Source of the DNA: Bacteroidota bacterium | Lineage (GTDB): Bacteria; Bacteroidota; Bacteroidia; Chitinophagales; Chitinophagaceae | Length of the DNA stretch: 64,000 nucleotides | NCBI GenBank assembly: GCA_023422565.1 | Contig: JAFAGR010000096.1 | Location: 25,976 to 89,975 of the forward strand | Direction: 5' to 3' | Position numbers and translations under genes: made by a program | Notes under the pieces: model-generated | Database searches by the model: none | What the model saw: only the letters and a program-made list of their open reading frames with translations | Told to the model about the DNA's origin: nothing | In this document: piece after piece, positions 25,128-33,260 of the stretch | Layout: each line of letters begins with the position of its first letter | Numbering within the stretch: the first letter of the stretch is position 1

Positions 25128-26951
25128 TCATACAATTCCATGAAGGCTGCCACCCTTTTCAAAAACCCGGTCAATAAGTGACTCCACAACCTCATCTTTC
25201 TGAAGAACGGGAGCATGATGCGGCTTTGAACGGGCGTCAATTATCAACGGCCCGGTGCATCCCCAATGCTTATGATCATAAAACCCACCAATACCATATA
25301 TATCGTAGGCAGGGTTGCATCTTGTAAAACTTACCCAGAGAAAATTGTTGAGCGTTTTAGCCACAAAATCAGCATCATCGGCCGCAATGATCATCACGAT
25401 TCCCTCCATTTGTTGTTGGTATGAAAGAAGGGCATCATTTAAGGCGTCCATTTCATGTTGGGCATTTTGATAATCGGTAAACGGTTTCAAAGGAATTACG
25501 CAAACACCGGGAAAAACTAATCTCGCCGCGCGTGCCAGAAGGCAGTCAGGCAAAGAGTCCGACAATGTCCTCACAGGTTCGCCATAAGCCGCAAACACAA
25601 CTTTACTTCCGCTGTTCAATCCATCGCCCGAATAATCAAGTGTATCGATGGTAGTTTGGGTTTGAAAATGCACATCGCGCTCCGGTTTAAACCGTTCCAT
25701 AAAGAAGCGGAAAAATTCTTCTATGTTATTCACACTTAAAGACGGGGGAGTTCCTGCAGTGATGAACAGGAATTTCGCGAGGCTTAGTTGTCCGGTTCCC
25801 AATATCCTGTTGGCGATGGTGAGTATCTCTGAAGGTCGTACTGCCGGGCTGAAGGGCGTGTACCTTTCGCTGCCAATTGCTAACAGCAAGGGATGTACGC
25901 CGGCCGCGTCGACGGCGTTTACTTCTTTAAGTCCGGGTATTTCCTGCTGCAAGGCCTTGCCCGTAATTTCATGAATAAGTGCGCCGAAACTTGTGTCCTC
26001 CTGCGGGGGCCGGCCGACAACTGTGAATGGCCACACTGCGTTCTGCTTTGCGTACACCCCTTTAACCTTCATCAGCGGAAACGGATGTGTTAAACTGTAG
26101 TATCCCAGGTGGTCGCCAAAAGGGCCTTCGGGCTTGTTATCGTGCGGATGCACCTCGCCGGTTATTACAAAATCGGCATCCGCACTAATGCAATAACCGT
26201 TGTGGTAACCATAACGGAAACGCCTGCCCGCTAACAGCCCCGCAAAAGCAGCTTCCCCCAACCCTTCGGGTAAGGGCATTACAGCGGCAACGGAATGTGC
26301 AGGCGGTCCGCCTACAAATATGCTAACTTTCAAAGGCTCCCCTTTCCTGTTTGCCTTTTCCTGGTGAACGCCTATTCCGCGATGGATCTGGTAGTGCAGG
26401 CCAACTTCTTCGTTCAGCGTATAGTCGTTACCGTTAAGTTGTATCCGGTACATGCCGATGTTCGCATTCATGATGCCGGGCTTTTCAATATCTTCCGTAT
26501 ACACCTGTGGCAGTGTAACGAAAGCTCCGCCATCCATCGGCCAATGTTTGATTAAAGGCAGATCAGATATTTTTATTTCCTGAAAACCTGCGAGCGGGTT
26601 AGAAACCTTCTGCGGCAAGGCTCTCCATGCATTCATCAGCAGGCCGGCATTCTTCACGGGATTTCTTAACGCCTTAAAAGGATCATCCTTCAGGTCAATT
26701 ATCCGCTGAACATTTTCGAGTGTGTGCCTGAAAATAATCTTGCTTCTTTTAAGCGTTCCAAAAATGTTAGATGCGGTGCGAAACCGGCTTCCTTTTACAT
26801 TTTCAAATAATAAGGCAGGGCCGCCTGCCTCATGAACACGAAGATGTATGGCAGCCATTTCCAGGTTCGGATCCACTTCTTCTTTCACCCGCACGAGCTC
26901 GCCTGAACTTTCAAGTTCGGTCAGGCATGATTCTAAATTCTTGTATACCAT
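25128..26951 (-). CDS. ubiD: UbiD family decarboxylase
   Basis: A prenylated-FMN-dependent decarboxylase acting on an aromatic or alpha,beta-unsaturated acid, most plausibly in menaquinone synthesis since Bacteroidota use menaquinone. The 607 residues exceed the roughly 490 of E. coli UbiD and match the longer Bacteroidota form. Visible are GGPALLFENVKGSRF, YRIQLNGNDYTLNEEVGLHYQIHRGIG (in parts), the catalytic-core GEVHPHDNKPEGPFGDHLGYY with the Glu-Gly-Pro-Phe-Gly-Asp stretch, and a C-terminal domain. No ubiX-type flavin prenyltransferase is in this window. It is a single minus-strand gene. Confidence 0.92.
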   Translation of the reverse strand: MVYKNLESCLTELESSGELVRVKEEVDPNLEMAAIHLRVHEAGGPALLFENVKGSRFRTASNIFGTLKRSKIIFRHTLENVQRIIDLKDDPFKALRNPVKNAGLLMNAWRALPQKVSNPLAGFQEIKISDLPLIKHWPMDGGAFVTLPQVYTEDIEKPGIMNANIGMYRIQLNGNDYTLNEEVGLHYQIHRGIGVHQEKANRKGEPLKVSIFVGGPPAHSVAAVMPLPEGLGEAAFAGLLAGRRFRYGYHNGYCISADADFVITGEVHPHDNKPEGPFGDHLGYYSLTHPFPLMKVKGVYAKQNAVWPFTVVGRPPQEDTSFGALIHEITGKALQQEIPGLKEVNAVDAAGVHPLLLAIGSERYTPFSPAVRPSEILTIANRILGTGQLSLAKFLFITAGTPPSLSVNNIEEFFRFFMERFKPERDVHFQTQTTIDTLDYSGDGLNSGSKVVFAAYGEPVRTLSDSLPDCLLARAARLVFPGVCVIPLKPFTDYQNAQHEMDALNDALLSYQQQMEGIVMIIAADDADFVAKTLNNFLWVSFTRCNPAYDIYGIGGFYDHKHWGCTGPLIIDARSKPHHAPVLQKDEVVESLIDRVFEKGGSLHGIV

Positions 26952-27197
26952 TTTTTGATGTGGTGAAAGATAAAGATAGTTAATTGGGAGGATGAGAATG
27001 GACGCGTGAGAGTTGGGGACGAACTGTTTCGGAATAACAGATATTCACCAAAGGATGCAGGTCTTTTATTTCGAAAATCGGCACCCGGCCTCTAGTGTTT
27101 TTGGTAACTGGATCAGAATTGCAGCCTTCGGGTGTAATCAAAACACGGGAAAGGAAGCGCGGGAGCTTCTCCCAAAAGCCATCCTAAAACGGTGTGA

Positions 27198-28181
27198 TCA
27201 TTTTTTCAGATACATCACCTCTTTCACCAGCTTAACAGTACGTGCCATATCTGGCAGGTAAGCCGCAACGAGGTTCGGTGCGTAGTGCATTGGCGCATCG
27301 GCTGCGGTTATCCGGCGGATCGGCGCATCTAAATAATCAAACCCTTCCTTTTGTATACGATAGGTAATTTCGGAAGACACAGATGAGAATGGCCACTGCT
27401 CTTCAACAATAACCAAACGGTTTGTTTTCTTTACACTGTTTAATATGGTTTCCCAATCCAGGGGACGGATGGTTCGAAGATCGATCACTTCAGCAGAGAT
27501 ATCTTCTTTAACAAGTTCATCAGCCGCAGCCAATGCAACTTTCATCATCTTATTAAAAGAAACTATAGTAACGTCTGATCCCTCACGCACCACTTTTGCC
27601 TTGCCTATAGGAATGATATACTCTTCTTCAGGCACTTCACCTTTATCTCCATACATTACTTCACTCTCCATAAAAACAACAGGATCGTCATCGCGTATTG
27701 CCGCCTTCAATAATCCTTTCGCATCATACGGATTACTCACCGAAATCACTTTTATTCCCGGAATATTTGCATACAAGCTTTCAAAAGCCGTGGAGTGCTG
27801 AGCACCCAATTGGCCTGCGCTTCCATTTGCTCCGCGGAAAACGATCGGGCAACCTACCTGTCCGCCACTCATCGCCAGCATTTTTGAAGCCGTGTTCAAA
27901 ATTTGATCCAGCGCAAGAACGGCAAAGTTCCAGGTCATAAACTCCACGATCGGGCGGAGCCCGTTTTGAGCCGCACCAACCGCAATTGCTGTAAAGCCGA
28001 GTTCCGCAATCGGAGTATCAATTACCCGGCGCGCTCCAAATTCGTCAAGCATGCCCTGGCTTACCTTGTAAGCCCCATTATATTCTGCAACCTCCTCTCC
28101 CATTAAAAAAACGCGTTCATCTCTCCTCATTTCTTCCTGCATCGCCTCGCGAAGTGCTTCCCTGAATGCTATTTGCCGCAT
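27198..28181 (-). CDS. pdhB: Pyruvate dehydrogenase E1 component, beta subunit
   Basis: The beta subunit of E1, partner of pdhA. I use the ATG at 28181 (MRQIAFREALREAM, 327 residues). A start eight codons upstream at 28205 would fall inside the promoter -7 box, so it is rejected. Visible are the ThDP-contacting GEEVAEYNGAYKVSQGML, RVIDTPIAELGFTAIAVGAA, and the C-terminal domain with RTIRPLDWETI and VIVEEQWPFSSVSSEI. It has its own strong promoter and is separated from pdhA by four genes, one of them on the opposite strand. Confidence 0.95.
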   Translation of the reverse strand: MRQIAFREALREAMQEEMRRDERVFLMGEEVAEYNGAYKVSQGMLDEFGARRVIDTPIAELGFTAIAVGAAQNGLRPIVEFMTWNFAVLALDQILNTASKMLAMSGGQVGCPIVFRGANGSAGQLGAQHSTAFESLYANIPGIKVISVSNPYDAKGLLKAAIRDDDPVVFMESEVMYGDKGEVPEEEYIIPIGKAKVVREGSDVTIVSFNKMMKVALAAADELVKEDISAEVIDLRTIRPLDWETILNSVKKTNRLVIVEEQWPFSSVSSEITYRIQKEGFDYLDAPIRRITAADAPMHYAPNLVAAYLPDMARTVKLVKEVMYLKK

Positions 28182-28202
28182 GTAGCTGGTTTTTGTGGAG
28201 AG

Positions 28203-28234
28203 CAAATTTATTTTATAAAACGCATACGAGCAAA
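28203..28234 (-). promoter_or_regulatory. Bacteroidota-type promoter of pdhB
   Basis: On the minus strand TTTG (28234-28231) is followed after 20 bases by TAAATTTG (28210-28203), an excellent match to the phylum consensus. The box ends 21 bases before the ATG at 28181 and so decides the start of pdhB. Confidence 0.65.
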
Positions 28235-28347
28235 TACATTACCTGAGGCAGTCCAACTCGCAATAAAACGAAAATTAATTTCACTCCCGGAGATATATTG
28301 AATATATTAGAAGTGTAATTACAATCTCACTCACCAAAATCTCCCAA

Positions 28348-28827
28348 ATGAAAAAACTTACTCTACTTCTCGCGGTTATTTTTTTAATCGCAACGCCTCA
28401 CTTTGCCGCCGCAACTCCTGGAAAGATCGATTCAAAAAATCCAAAAGCATCCGAACTGTTTTTGCCTATCGGGCAAACCGGTAACCAAATTTCTCTTGAA
28501 GATCTTTCAAAGATCTCACGAAAGGATTTTGAAAAAGTCAGCGGACACAAAATGAATGCAGGCCAAAAAATGGCTTTCAAAATTGTGCAGAAGAAGTTGC
28601 GCAATATGATAAACGAAGATGGAACAGTCACCAACAAAACACTTTTAAAATCTACTGCGGGAGAAGGCTTTCATATTGGCGGGTTTGCACTGGGCTTCTT
28701 TCTCGGCCTCATAGGCGTGCTGATCGCCTATCTTATTGGCGATGATAAAAAATCTAAACGCGTTAAATGGGCATGGATTGGCGCAGCCATCGGGCTAGCA
28801 ATCACGCTTATTTTAATACTTGCTTAA
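28348..28827 (+). CDS. Small secreted/membrane protein of a Bacteroidota family
   Basis: A 159-residue protein. Residues 1-22 are a signal peptide ending in AAA. A charged stretch (LSRKDFEKVSGHKMNAGQKM-like, about 55-85) follows, then two membrane helices (GGFALGFFLGLIGVLIAYLI and WAWIGAAIGLAITLILILA) joined by a basic loop GDDKKSKRVK. I recognise this layout from Bacteroidota genomes but cannot name a function. It resembles the YqaE protein at 32718 in having signal peptide, basic linker and a paired C-terminal membrane segment. A strong terminator follows. Confidence 0.75.
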   Translation: MKKLTLLLAVIFLIATPHFAAATPGKIDSKNPKASELFLPIGQTGNQISLEDLSKISRKDFEKVSGHKMNAGQKMAFKIVQKKLRNMINEDGTVTNKTLLKSTAGEGFHIGGFALGFFLGLIGVLIAYLIGDDKKSKRVKWAWIGAAIGLAITLILILA

Positions 28828-28848
28828 AAACAATGTTTACTAAAAGAA

Positions 28849-28877
28849 GAGCCGCTGAAAATTTCAGCGGCTCCTTT
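28849..28877. terminator. Bidirectional terminator between convergent genes
   Basis: A perfect 12-bp stem (GAGCCGCTGAAA, 28849-28860, with complement 28862-28873) lies 22 bases after the small membrane protein and 26 bases beyond the thiolase stop. T-rich tails are present in both directions, so it probably serves both genes. Confidence 0.85.
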
Positions 28878-28898
28878 ATTATTAGTCGAAATCAAAAA

Positions 28899-30077
28899 CT
28901 AAACACTCTCAATTACCATTGCACTTGCACCGCCACCTCCGTTACATATCCCTGCTGCGCCATATTTCGCGTTATTCGCTTTCAATACATTAAGTAGCGT
29001 AACAATTATCCTGGCTCCGCTTGCACCAAGTGGGTGACCAATACTTACAGCGCCACCGTGAACGTTTACTTTCGCCGGATCAAGCTTCATGCGTTTTGTA
29101 TTCTCAATTCCCACAACCGAAAATGCCTCATTCAATTCCCAGTATGAAATATCCTCCATCTTCAAACCTGCTTTAGCTACAGCTTTTGGAACGGCAACAG
29201 AAGGCGTTGTAGTAAACTCAACCGGTTTTTGTTCTGCATCGGCATAGCCAATTACTTTTCCGATAGGTTTCAACCCCAGGGCATCTGCTTTTTCTTTGCT
29301 GATCAACACGAGTGCAGCAGCACCATCATTCATTGTAGACGCATTCGCCGCTGTAACGGTACCATCCTTTTTAAAGGCGCCTTTCAACTCAGGGATCTTA
29401 TCAAATTTTACATTGAAGGGTTCTTCATCTTTCGCAAATTTTATCGGCTCGCCCTTGCGTTGCGGAATTTCTACCGGCACAATTTCATTGGCAAATTTTC
29501 CTTCATTTACTGCGGCCTGGCTGCGCTTGTAACTCTCTATCGAAAAAGCGTCCTGGTCTTCACGTGAAATTCCGCATGATGATGCACATGCTTCGGCCGC
29601 CATTCCCATCGCAAGTCCGTCGTACACATCCGTTAAACCATCTTTCGCCAAACCATCTATCACGCTGGTAGTTCCATATTTATTTCCCCAGCGCATTTTG
29701 TCAAGATAAAATGGTGCATTGCTCATACTTTCCATTCCGCCCGCAACAACAATGTCCGCATCGCCGAGCATGATACTCTGCGCAGCCTGCGAAATAGCCT
29801 TCATCCCGCTTGCGCAAACCTTATTCACGGTGGTACAATTTACCTCATCAGGAAGCCCTGCAAACTTCGCTGCCTGCCTTGCCGGTGCCTGGCCCACATT
29901 CGCCTGAATCACGCATCCCATTAAAACATCGTCAACATCTTTTGGGTTTACGCCGGCCTTTTCCAGGGCACCTTTAATAGCAATGGCGCCAAGCTGAGTA
30001 GCCGTGAAATCTTTTAATGATCCGCCAAAACTGCCGATTGGTGTTCTTACCGCCGAAAGGATATACACTTCTTTCAT
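28899..30077 (-). CDS. Acetyl-CoA C-acetyltransferase (thiolase)
   Basis: Biosynthetic-type thiolase that condenses two acetyl-CoA to acetoacetyl-CoA or cleaves 3-ketoacyl-CoA. I start at MKEVYILSAVRTPIGSFGG (30077), giving 392 residues. The acyl-accepting Cys is in NKVCASGMKAI, the second conserved site is VNVHGGAVSIGHPLGASGARI with the catalytic His, and the last Cys is in GICNGGGGASAMV. All are intact. A TAACTTTG box (30097-30104, minus strand) is 19 bases upstream. It may feed hydroxybutyrate or branched-acid metabolism; no partner genes are adjacent. Confidence 0.94.
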   Translation of the reverse strand: MKEVYILSAVRTPIGSFGGSLKDFTATQLGAIAIKGALEKAGVNPKDVDDVLMGCVIQANVGQAPARQAAKFAGLPDEVNCTTVNKVCASGMKAISQAAQSIMLGDADIVVAGGMESMSNAPFYLDKMRWGNKYGTTSVIDGLAKDGLTDVYDGLAMGMAAEACASSCGISREDQDAFSIESYKRSQAAVNEGKFANEIVPVEIPQRKGEPIKFAKDEEPFNVKFDKIPELKGAFKKDGTVTAANASTMNDGAAALVLISKEKADALGLKPIGKVIGYADAEQKPVEFTTTPSVAVPKAVAKAGLKMEDISYWELNEAFSVVGIENTKRMKLDPAKVNVHGGAVSIGHPLGASGARIIVTLLNVLKANNAKYGAAGICNGGGGASAMVIESV

Positions 30078-30096
30078 TATTATCATTTTAGAGGCG

Positions 30097-30104
30097 CAAA
30101 GTTA
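30097..30104 (-). promoter_or_regulatory. Candidate -7 box for thiolase
   Basis: The minus strand reads TAACTTTG, matching TAnnTTTG, 19 bases before the thiolase start. No TTTG partner is evident. Confidence 0.4.
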
Positions 30105-30166
30105 GCGATTTTGGGCATGTATGTTGCAGCCGCCAACTTCCGGCATATTTACCTTATATTATAAGC

Positions 30167-31987
30167 ATGAAAATTTTCTGGCATTATATCCGTCCGCATA
30201 AATGGCTTGTGGTATTGGCTCTTACCCTCGCAGGCATAGCCCAGGTACTTACTTTCCTCGACCCCGTAATTTTCGGAAAGATCATTGACGAATACGCAAT
30301 GAACACCGGTGATAAAACTGAACAGGAATTGATCCGTGGCATCCTCTACCTGTTGGGACTCGCCGTTGCAGTGGCCATGGGCGCCCGCCTCGCGCGAACG
30401 CTGCAGGAATATGTGGTTCGAATGGTGGTTCAGAAATTCGGAATGAACGTTTTTGACGATGGCCTGAAACAAACACTACGACTCTCTTTTCAAGAGTTTG
30501 AAGACCAGCGAAGCGGTGAAACCTTATCCATTCTTCAAAAAACAAAACGCGATACGGAGAAGTTTGTCACCGAGGCGATCCATGTCGTGTTCAGCACGGT
30601 GGTGGGCCTTGGCTTTCTCTCTTACTACGCAGTTACGAGAAGCTGGCTTCTTGTGCCCGTTTTCCTTGTTGGCGTGGTTTTGCTTGGCGGACTAACGGGA
30701 ATGCTTAGCCGAAAAATAAAAACCATTCAGCGAAAAATATTCCGGGAAAATTCAAAGATGTCGGGAAATATCACGGAATCGCTCCGGAATATTGAACTTG
30801 TAAAAAGCCTGGGGCTTACCTATCCCGAGATCCGAAGACTGAAAGGGTTTACACAAAAGATCTACAACCTTGAAATGCAAAAGGTGAAAAGAGTAAGAAC
30901 ATTGAGCTTTCTGCAGGGAACAACACTCAATCTTTTAAAGCAATCTATACTGTTCATCTTGCTTTGGCTGATCTTCAGAAAAGTGTTAACCACCGGAGAA
31001 CTTATTTCCATGCAGGTAATCATGAACGCGATCTTTATGCCTTTGCAGGACCTTGGCAACATCATCCTATCTTACAAGGAAGCGCAGGTATCCCTCCAAA
31101 ATTTTGATGCGCTGATGAAGAAACCGGTTGAAAGGCGACCCGAAGACCCCATCGAATTGGGAGAGGTTGAATCGCTTGAATTCAATAATGTGGTGTTCAG
31201 GCACAGATCGGCGAATACGAATTCGATCGACGGCATTTCGTTCAGGGCAAAACTGGGAGACTCGATCGCATTCGTTGGCCCATCAGGTTCCGGTAAATCC
31301 ACACTAATTAAACTGTTGGTCGGCCTTTACACGCCAACTTCAGGGAATATTTATTTCGACGGTGTATCGGTTAGGGATATACGCTATAACCGTATTCGCA
31401 GGCAAATAGGTTTTGTAACGCAGGAGACTCAGCTTTTTTCCGGAACTATCCGCGAAAACCTGCAGTTCATTAAACCCGGGGCGACCGATGAGGAAATGCT
31501 TTCGGCCTTAAAGCGTGCCTCCGCCTACACTTTATTAGAAAAAGGAAACAAGGGGCTCGACCTTGTGCTCGGCGAAGGAGGAACCAAACTTTCCGGAGGG
31601 GAAAAACAGCGCCTGTCAATTGCCCGCGCGATGTTGAGAAACCCGCGCATCCTGATTTTTGATGAAGCAACGGCCTCCCTGGACTCGCTCACCGAAGAAG
31701 AGATCACGCAAACCATCGGCAACATTGCCGGCGAAAAGCAACAGATCATACTAACTATCGCGCATAGACTAAGTACAATAATGCATGCTAATATAATTCA
31801 CGTTCTTGAAAAAGGAAGGATCACTGAATCAGGAACCCATGCAGAACTGCTTGAGCAGAAAGGACTGTATTATGCAATGTGGCGCCAGCAAATTGGTGAA
31901 CGCAAACTTCCGGAAATGAAAATAGTCTCACCGGCCGGTGAGACTATTTCCGTTAATGATGAAGATTCAGGAATTATTTCTTCTTGA
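30167..31987 (+). CDS. ABC exporter, fused membrane and ATPase domains
   Basis: A homodimer-type ABC exporter of 606 residues. Six membrane helices occupy roughly residues 1-310 (first helix LVVLALTLAGIAQVLTFLDP). The ATPase domain starts near 335, with Walker A GPSGSGKST, Q-loop FVTQETQLFSGTI, signature LSGGEKQR, Walker B ILIFDEATASLD with the catalytic Glu, and H-loop IAHRLST. Unlike the partial exporter at the window's left edge, its ATP site is canonical. The 3' end overlaps the opposing lipoprotein gene by 14 bases and contains a 30-bp palindrome. Substrate unknown. Confidence 0.93.
   Translation: MKIFWHYIRPHKWLVVLALTLAGIAQVLTFLDPVIFGKIIDEYAMNTGDKTEQELIRGILYLLGLAVAVAMGARLARTLQEYVVRMVVQKFGMNVFDDGLKQTLRLSFQEFEDQRSGETLSILQKTKRDTEKFVTEAIHVVFSTVVGLGFLSYYAVTRSWLLVPVFLVGVVLLGGLTGMLSRKIKTIQRKIFRENSKMSGNITESLRNIELVKSLGLTYPEIRRLKGFTQKIYNLEMQKVKRVRTLSFLQGTTLNLLKQSILFILLWLIFRKVLTTGELISMQVIMNAIFMPLQDLGNIILSYKEAQVSLQNFDALMKKPVERRPEDPIELGEVESLEFNNVVFRHRSANTNSIDGISFRAKLGDSIAFVGPSGSGKSTLIKLLVGLYTPTSGNIYFDGVSVRDIRYNRIRRQIGFVTQETQLFSGTIRENLQFIKPGATDEEMLSALKRASAYTLLEKGNKGLDLVLGEGGTKLSGGEKQRLSIARAMLRNPRILIFDEATASLDSLTEEEITQTIGNIAGEKQQIILTIAHRLSTIMHANIIHVLEKGRITESGTHAELLEQKGLYYAMWRQQIGERKLPEMKIVSPAGETISVNDEDSGIISS
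31920..31949. terminator. Perfect 30-bp palindrome inside the ABC exporter 3' end, probable terminator of the opposing gene
   Basis: The half-site AAATAGTCTCACCGG (31920-31934) is followed directly by its exact complement to 31949. It lies within the last 25 codons of the plus-strand exporter and 24 bases beyond the stop of the minus-strand lipoprotein gene. On the minus strand the stem is followed by ATTTTC, a moderate T-run. A protein-binding palindrome is the alternative. Confidence 0.55.
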
Positions 31988-32546
31988 ATACTTCACCATT
32001 CGGGAGAAGTTTCAATTTTACTTTATCGTCTCCCTTATTAAGTTCAACTTCATACATTTCCATGTTTTTGTCGTTTTCCTTATCCACTTCCGTTACAGTA
32101 TAGCCGGCATAATTGTCGGTTATATATTTATTTACGGCAGCAGGAAGGTCTTTGTGCGCAATTTTAGTGGATGTTTTTGCCCACTCGCCCGATTGGCTGT
32201 ACCAATCCATGTAATCCCTTCCGTCATTATTATAACGAACATAGTAATATGACTGATCCATGCTCCATCCTTCGTCTTCAGCGCTTGGCTGATATCTGCT
32301 CCAGGTCACTTTATCTGCCTTTGGATACTTAGTTGTGAAGGTAGTCCTCACATTTTCAGGAACCTCATCGTTTGTAATTTCAACTGAACTTCCGGGCGCC
32401 GGAGTGGTTACCACCATGGCCGAGGTGTCGGCTGCTGCTGTGGTTGAGGCATCATCTGTTACCACCGTGGTTTCATCTGTTTTGTTGTTGCTGCACGCTG
32501 CAAAAAATAATGCAGACGCCAGAACTAATGCACTTGCTTTCATCAT
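31974..32546 (-). CDS. PepSY-like secreted lipoprotein
   Basis: A 190-residue exported protein. The signal ends at FFAAC (Cys18), a lipobox. A Thr/Ala-rich, low-complexity linker (residues 20-60) follows. The folded part holds two PepSY-like units: VPENVRTTFTTKYPKADKVTW with a tyrosine-rich sheet (SYYYVRYNNDGRDYMDWY), and LPAAVNKYITDNYAGYTVTEV followed by YEVELNKGD. Such PepSY-like (DUF2874-type) proteins are common in Bacteroidota envelopes; the function is unknown. It overlaps the ABC exporter gene tail to tail. Confidence 0.8.
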   Translation of the reverse strand: MMKASALVLASALFFAACSNNKTDETTVVTDDASTTAAADTSAMVVTTPAPGSSVEITNDEVPENVRTTFTTKYPKADKVTWSRYQPSAEDEGWSMDQSYYYVRYNNDGRDYMDWYSQSGEWAKTSTKIAHKDLPAAVNKYITDNYAGYTVTEVDKENDKNMEMYEVELNKGDDKVKLKLLPNGEVFKKK

Positions 32547-32717
32547 AAAGTTTAATTTGATTTATTCTTTATGGTAAAAAAACTATGCCAAAGGAAGATT
32601 TGCCTTTGAAAATTTGCCACTTCCGATGTGGATATGTTGAAAATTAGCCTGGAAAATTTTTCGTACGGGAATATAATTTGCACAGGAACAGCGAACAACA
32701 ATTTCAAAAACATATTT

Positions 32718-33128
32718 ATGAAAAAAATTCTCCTCCGGGTTTTATCAGCCTTCTTATTCATCGCATTTACTGCCGGACCCGTTGACGCGGTTTCTCCTGC
32801 CACAGTTCCCTCTACGGAAAGCAACCCCGTGAAAACTTTCCATAGTGCAGTGAAAGAGTTTCGAAAACTTCCGCGTGAAGAAAAAAAGTCGCGCATCAAG
32901 GAAGCGAAAAAAGTATTGAAAGATTTTAAAAAACAGAAGCGTGCAGGAGCCGACAGGCCCGAAAAAGCCGTGCTGATAATTCTTGCGATACTTTTACCAC
33001 CGTTAGCCGTTTATTTGCATCAACAGGAGATCAATAATAAATTCTGGATCAGCCTTCTACTAACCCTGCTCTTTTGGCTTCCGGGAGTGATATACGCCTT
33101 AGTGGTAGTGCTGGATGCAGATTCATAA
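32718..33128 (+). CDS. YqaE/Pmp3 family membrane protein with signal peptide
   Basis: A 136-residue protein. I use the ATG at 32718, where a signal peptide begins (MKKILLRVLSAFLFIAF, cleaved near PVDA); an upstream frame from 32628 lacks one. Residues 45-80 are a very basic helical linker (LPREEKKSRIKEAKKVLKDF). The C-terminal 55 residues are a Pmp3/YqaE module with two membrane helices: VLIILAILLPPLAVYLHQ and FWISLLLTLLFWLPGVIYAL. Pmp3 proteins affect membrane potential in yeast; the bacterial role is not established. Confidence 0.85.
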   Translation: MKKILLRVLSAFLFIAFTAGPVDAVSPATVPSTESNPVKTFHSAVKEFRKLPREEKKSRIKEAKKVLKDFKKQKRAGADRPEKAVLIILAILLPPLAVYLHQQEINNKFWISLLLTLLFWLPGVIYALVVVLDADS

Positions 33129-33149
33129 TTCTTCATTTTAAGCGATTTG

Positions 33150-33231
33150 ATTTGGGCGTTGCCCCGACCGAAACGTCGGGGCCGGGCTCTCTGTCCGCCG
33201 CAGGCGTACTGCCTATCCCTAACGCGTGACA
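33150..33231 (+). repeat. Bacteroidota REP-like intergenic element, copy 1
   Basis: In the 132-base gap between YqaE and the dppB-like gene, GGGCGTTG leads into a 7-bp hairpin (CCCCGAC, 33162-33168, with complement 33175-33181), then CCGGGCT and, further on, CTATCCCTAACGCG. I recognise this order (GGGCGT, hairpin, CGGGCT, ...CCCTAACGC) as an abundant intergenic repeat of Flavobacteriia/Sphingobacteriia genomes. A diverged copy lies at 48411-48460. Confidence 0.6.
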
Positions 33232-33260
33232 TCGCGTGATAAATTAACTGTCCACTCAAA

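Noticed and set aside
27013..27261. An 82-codon plus-strand frame in the spacer before UbiD
   Set aside because: It runs into the 3' end of pdhB on the opposite strand and shows no recognisable family. The 246-base spacer otherwise holds nothing I can name.
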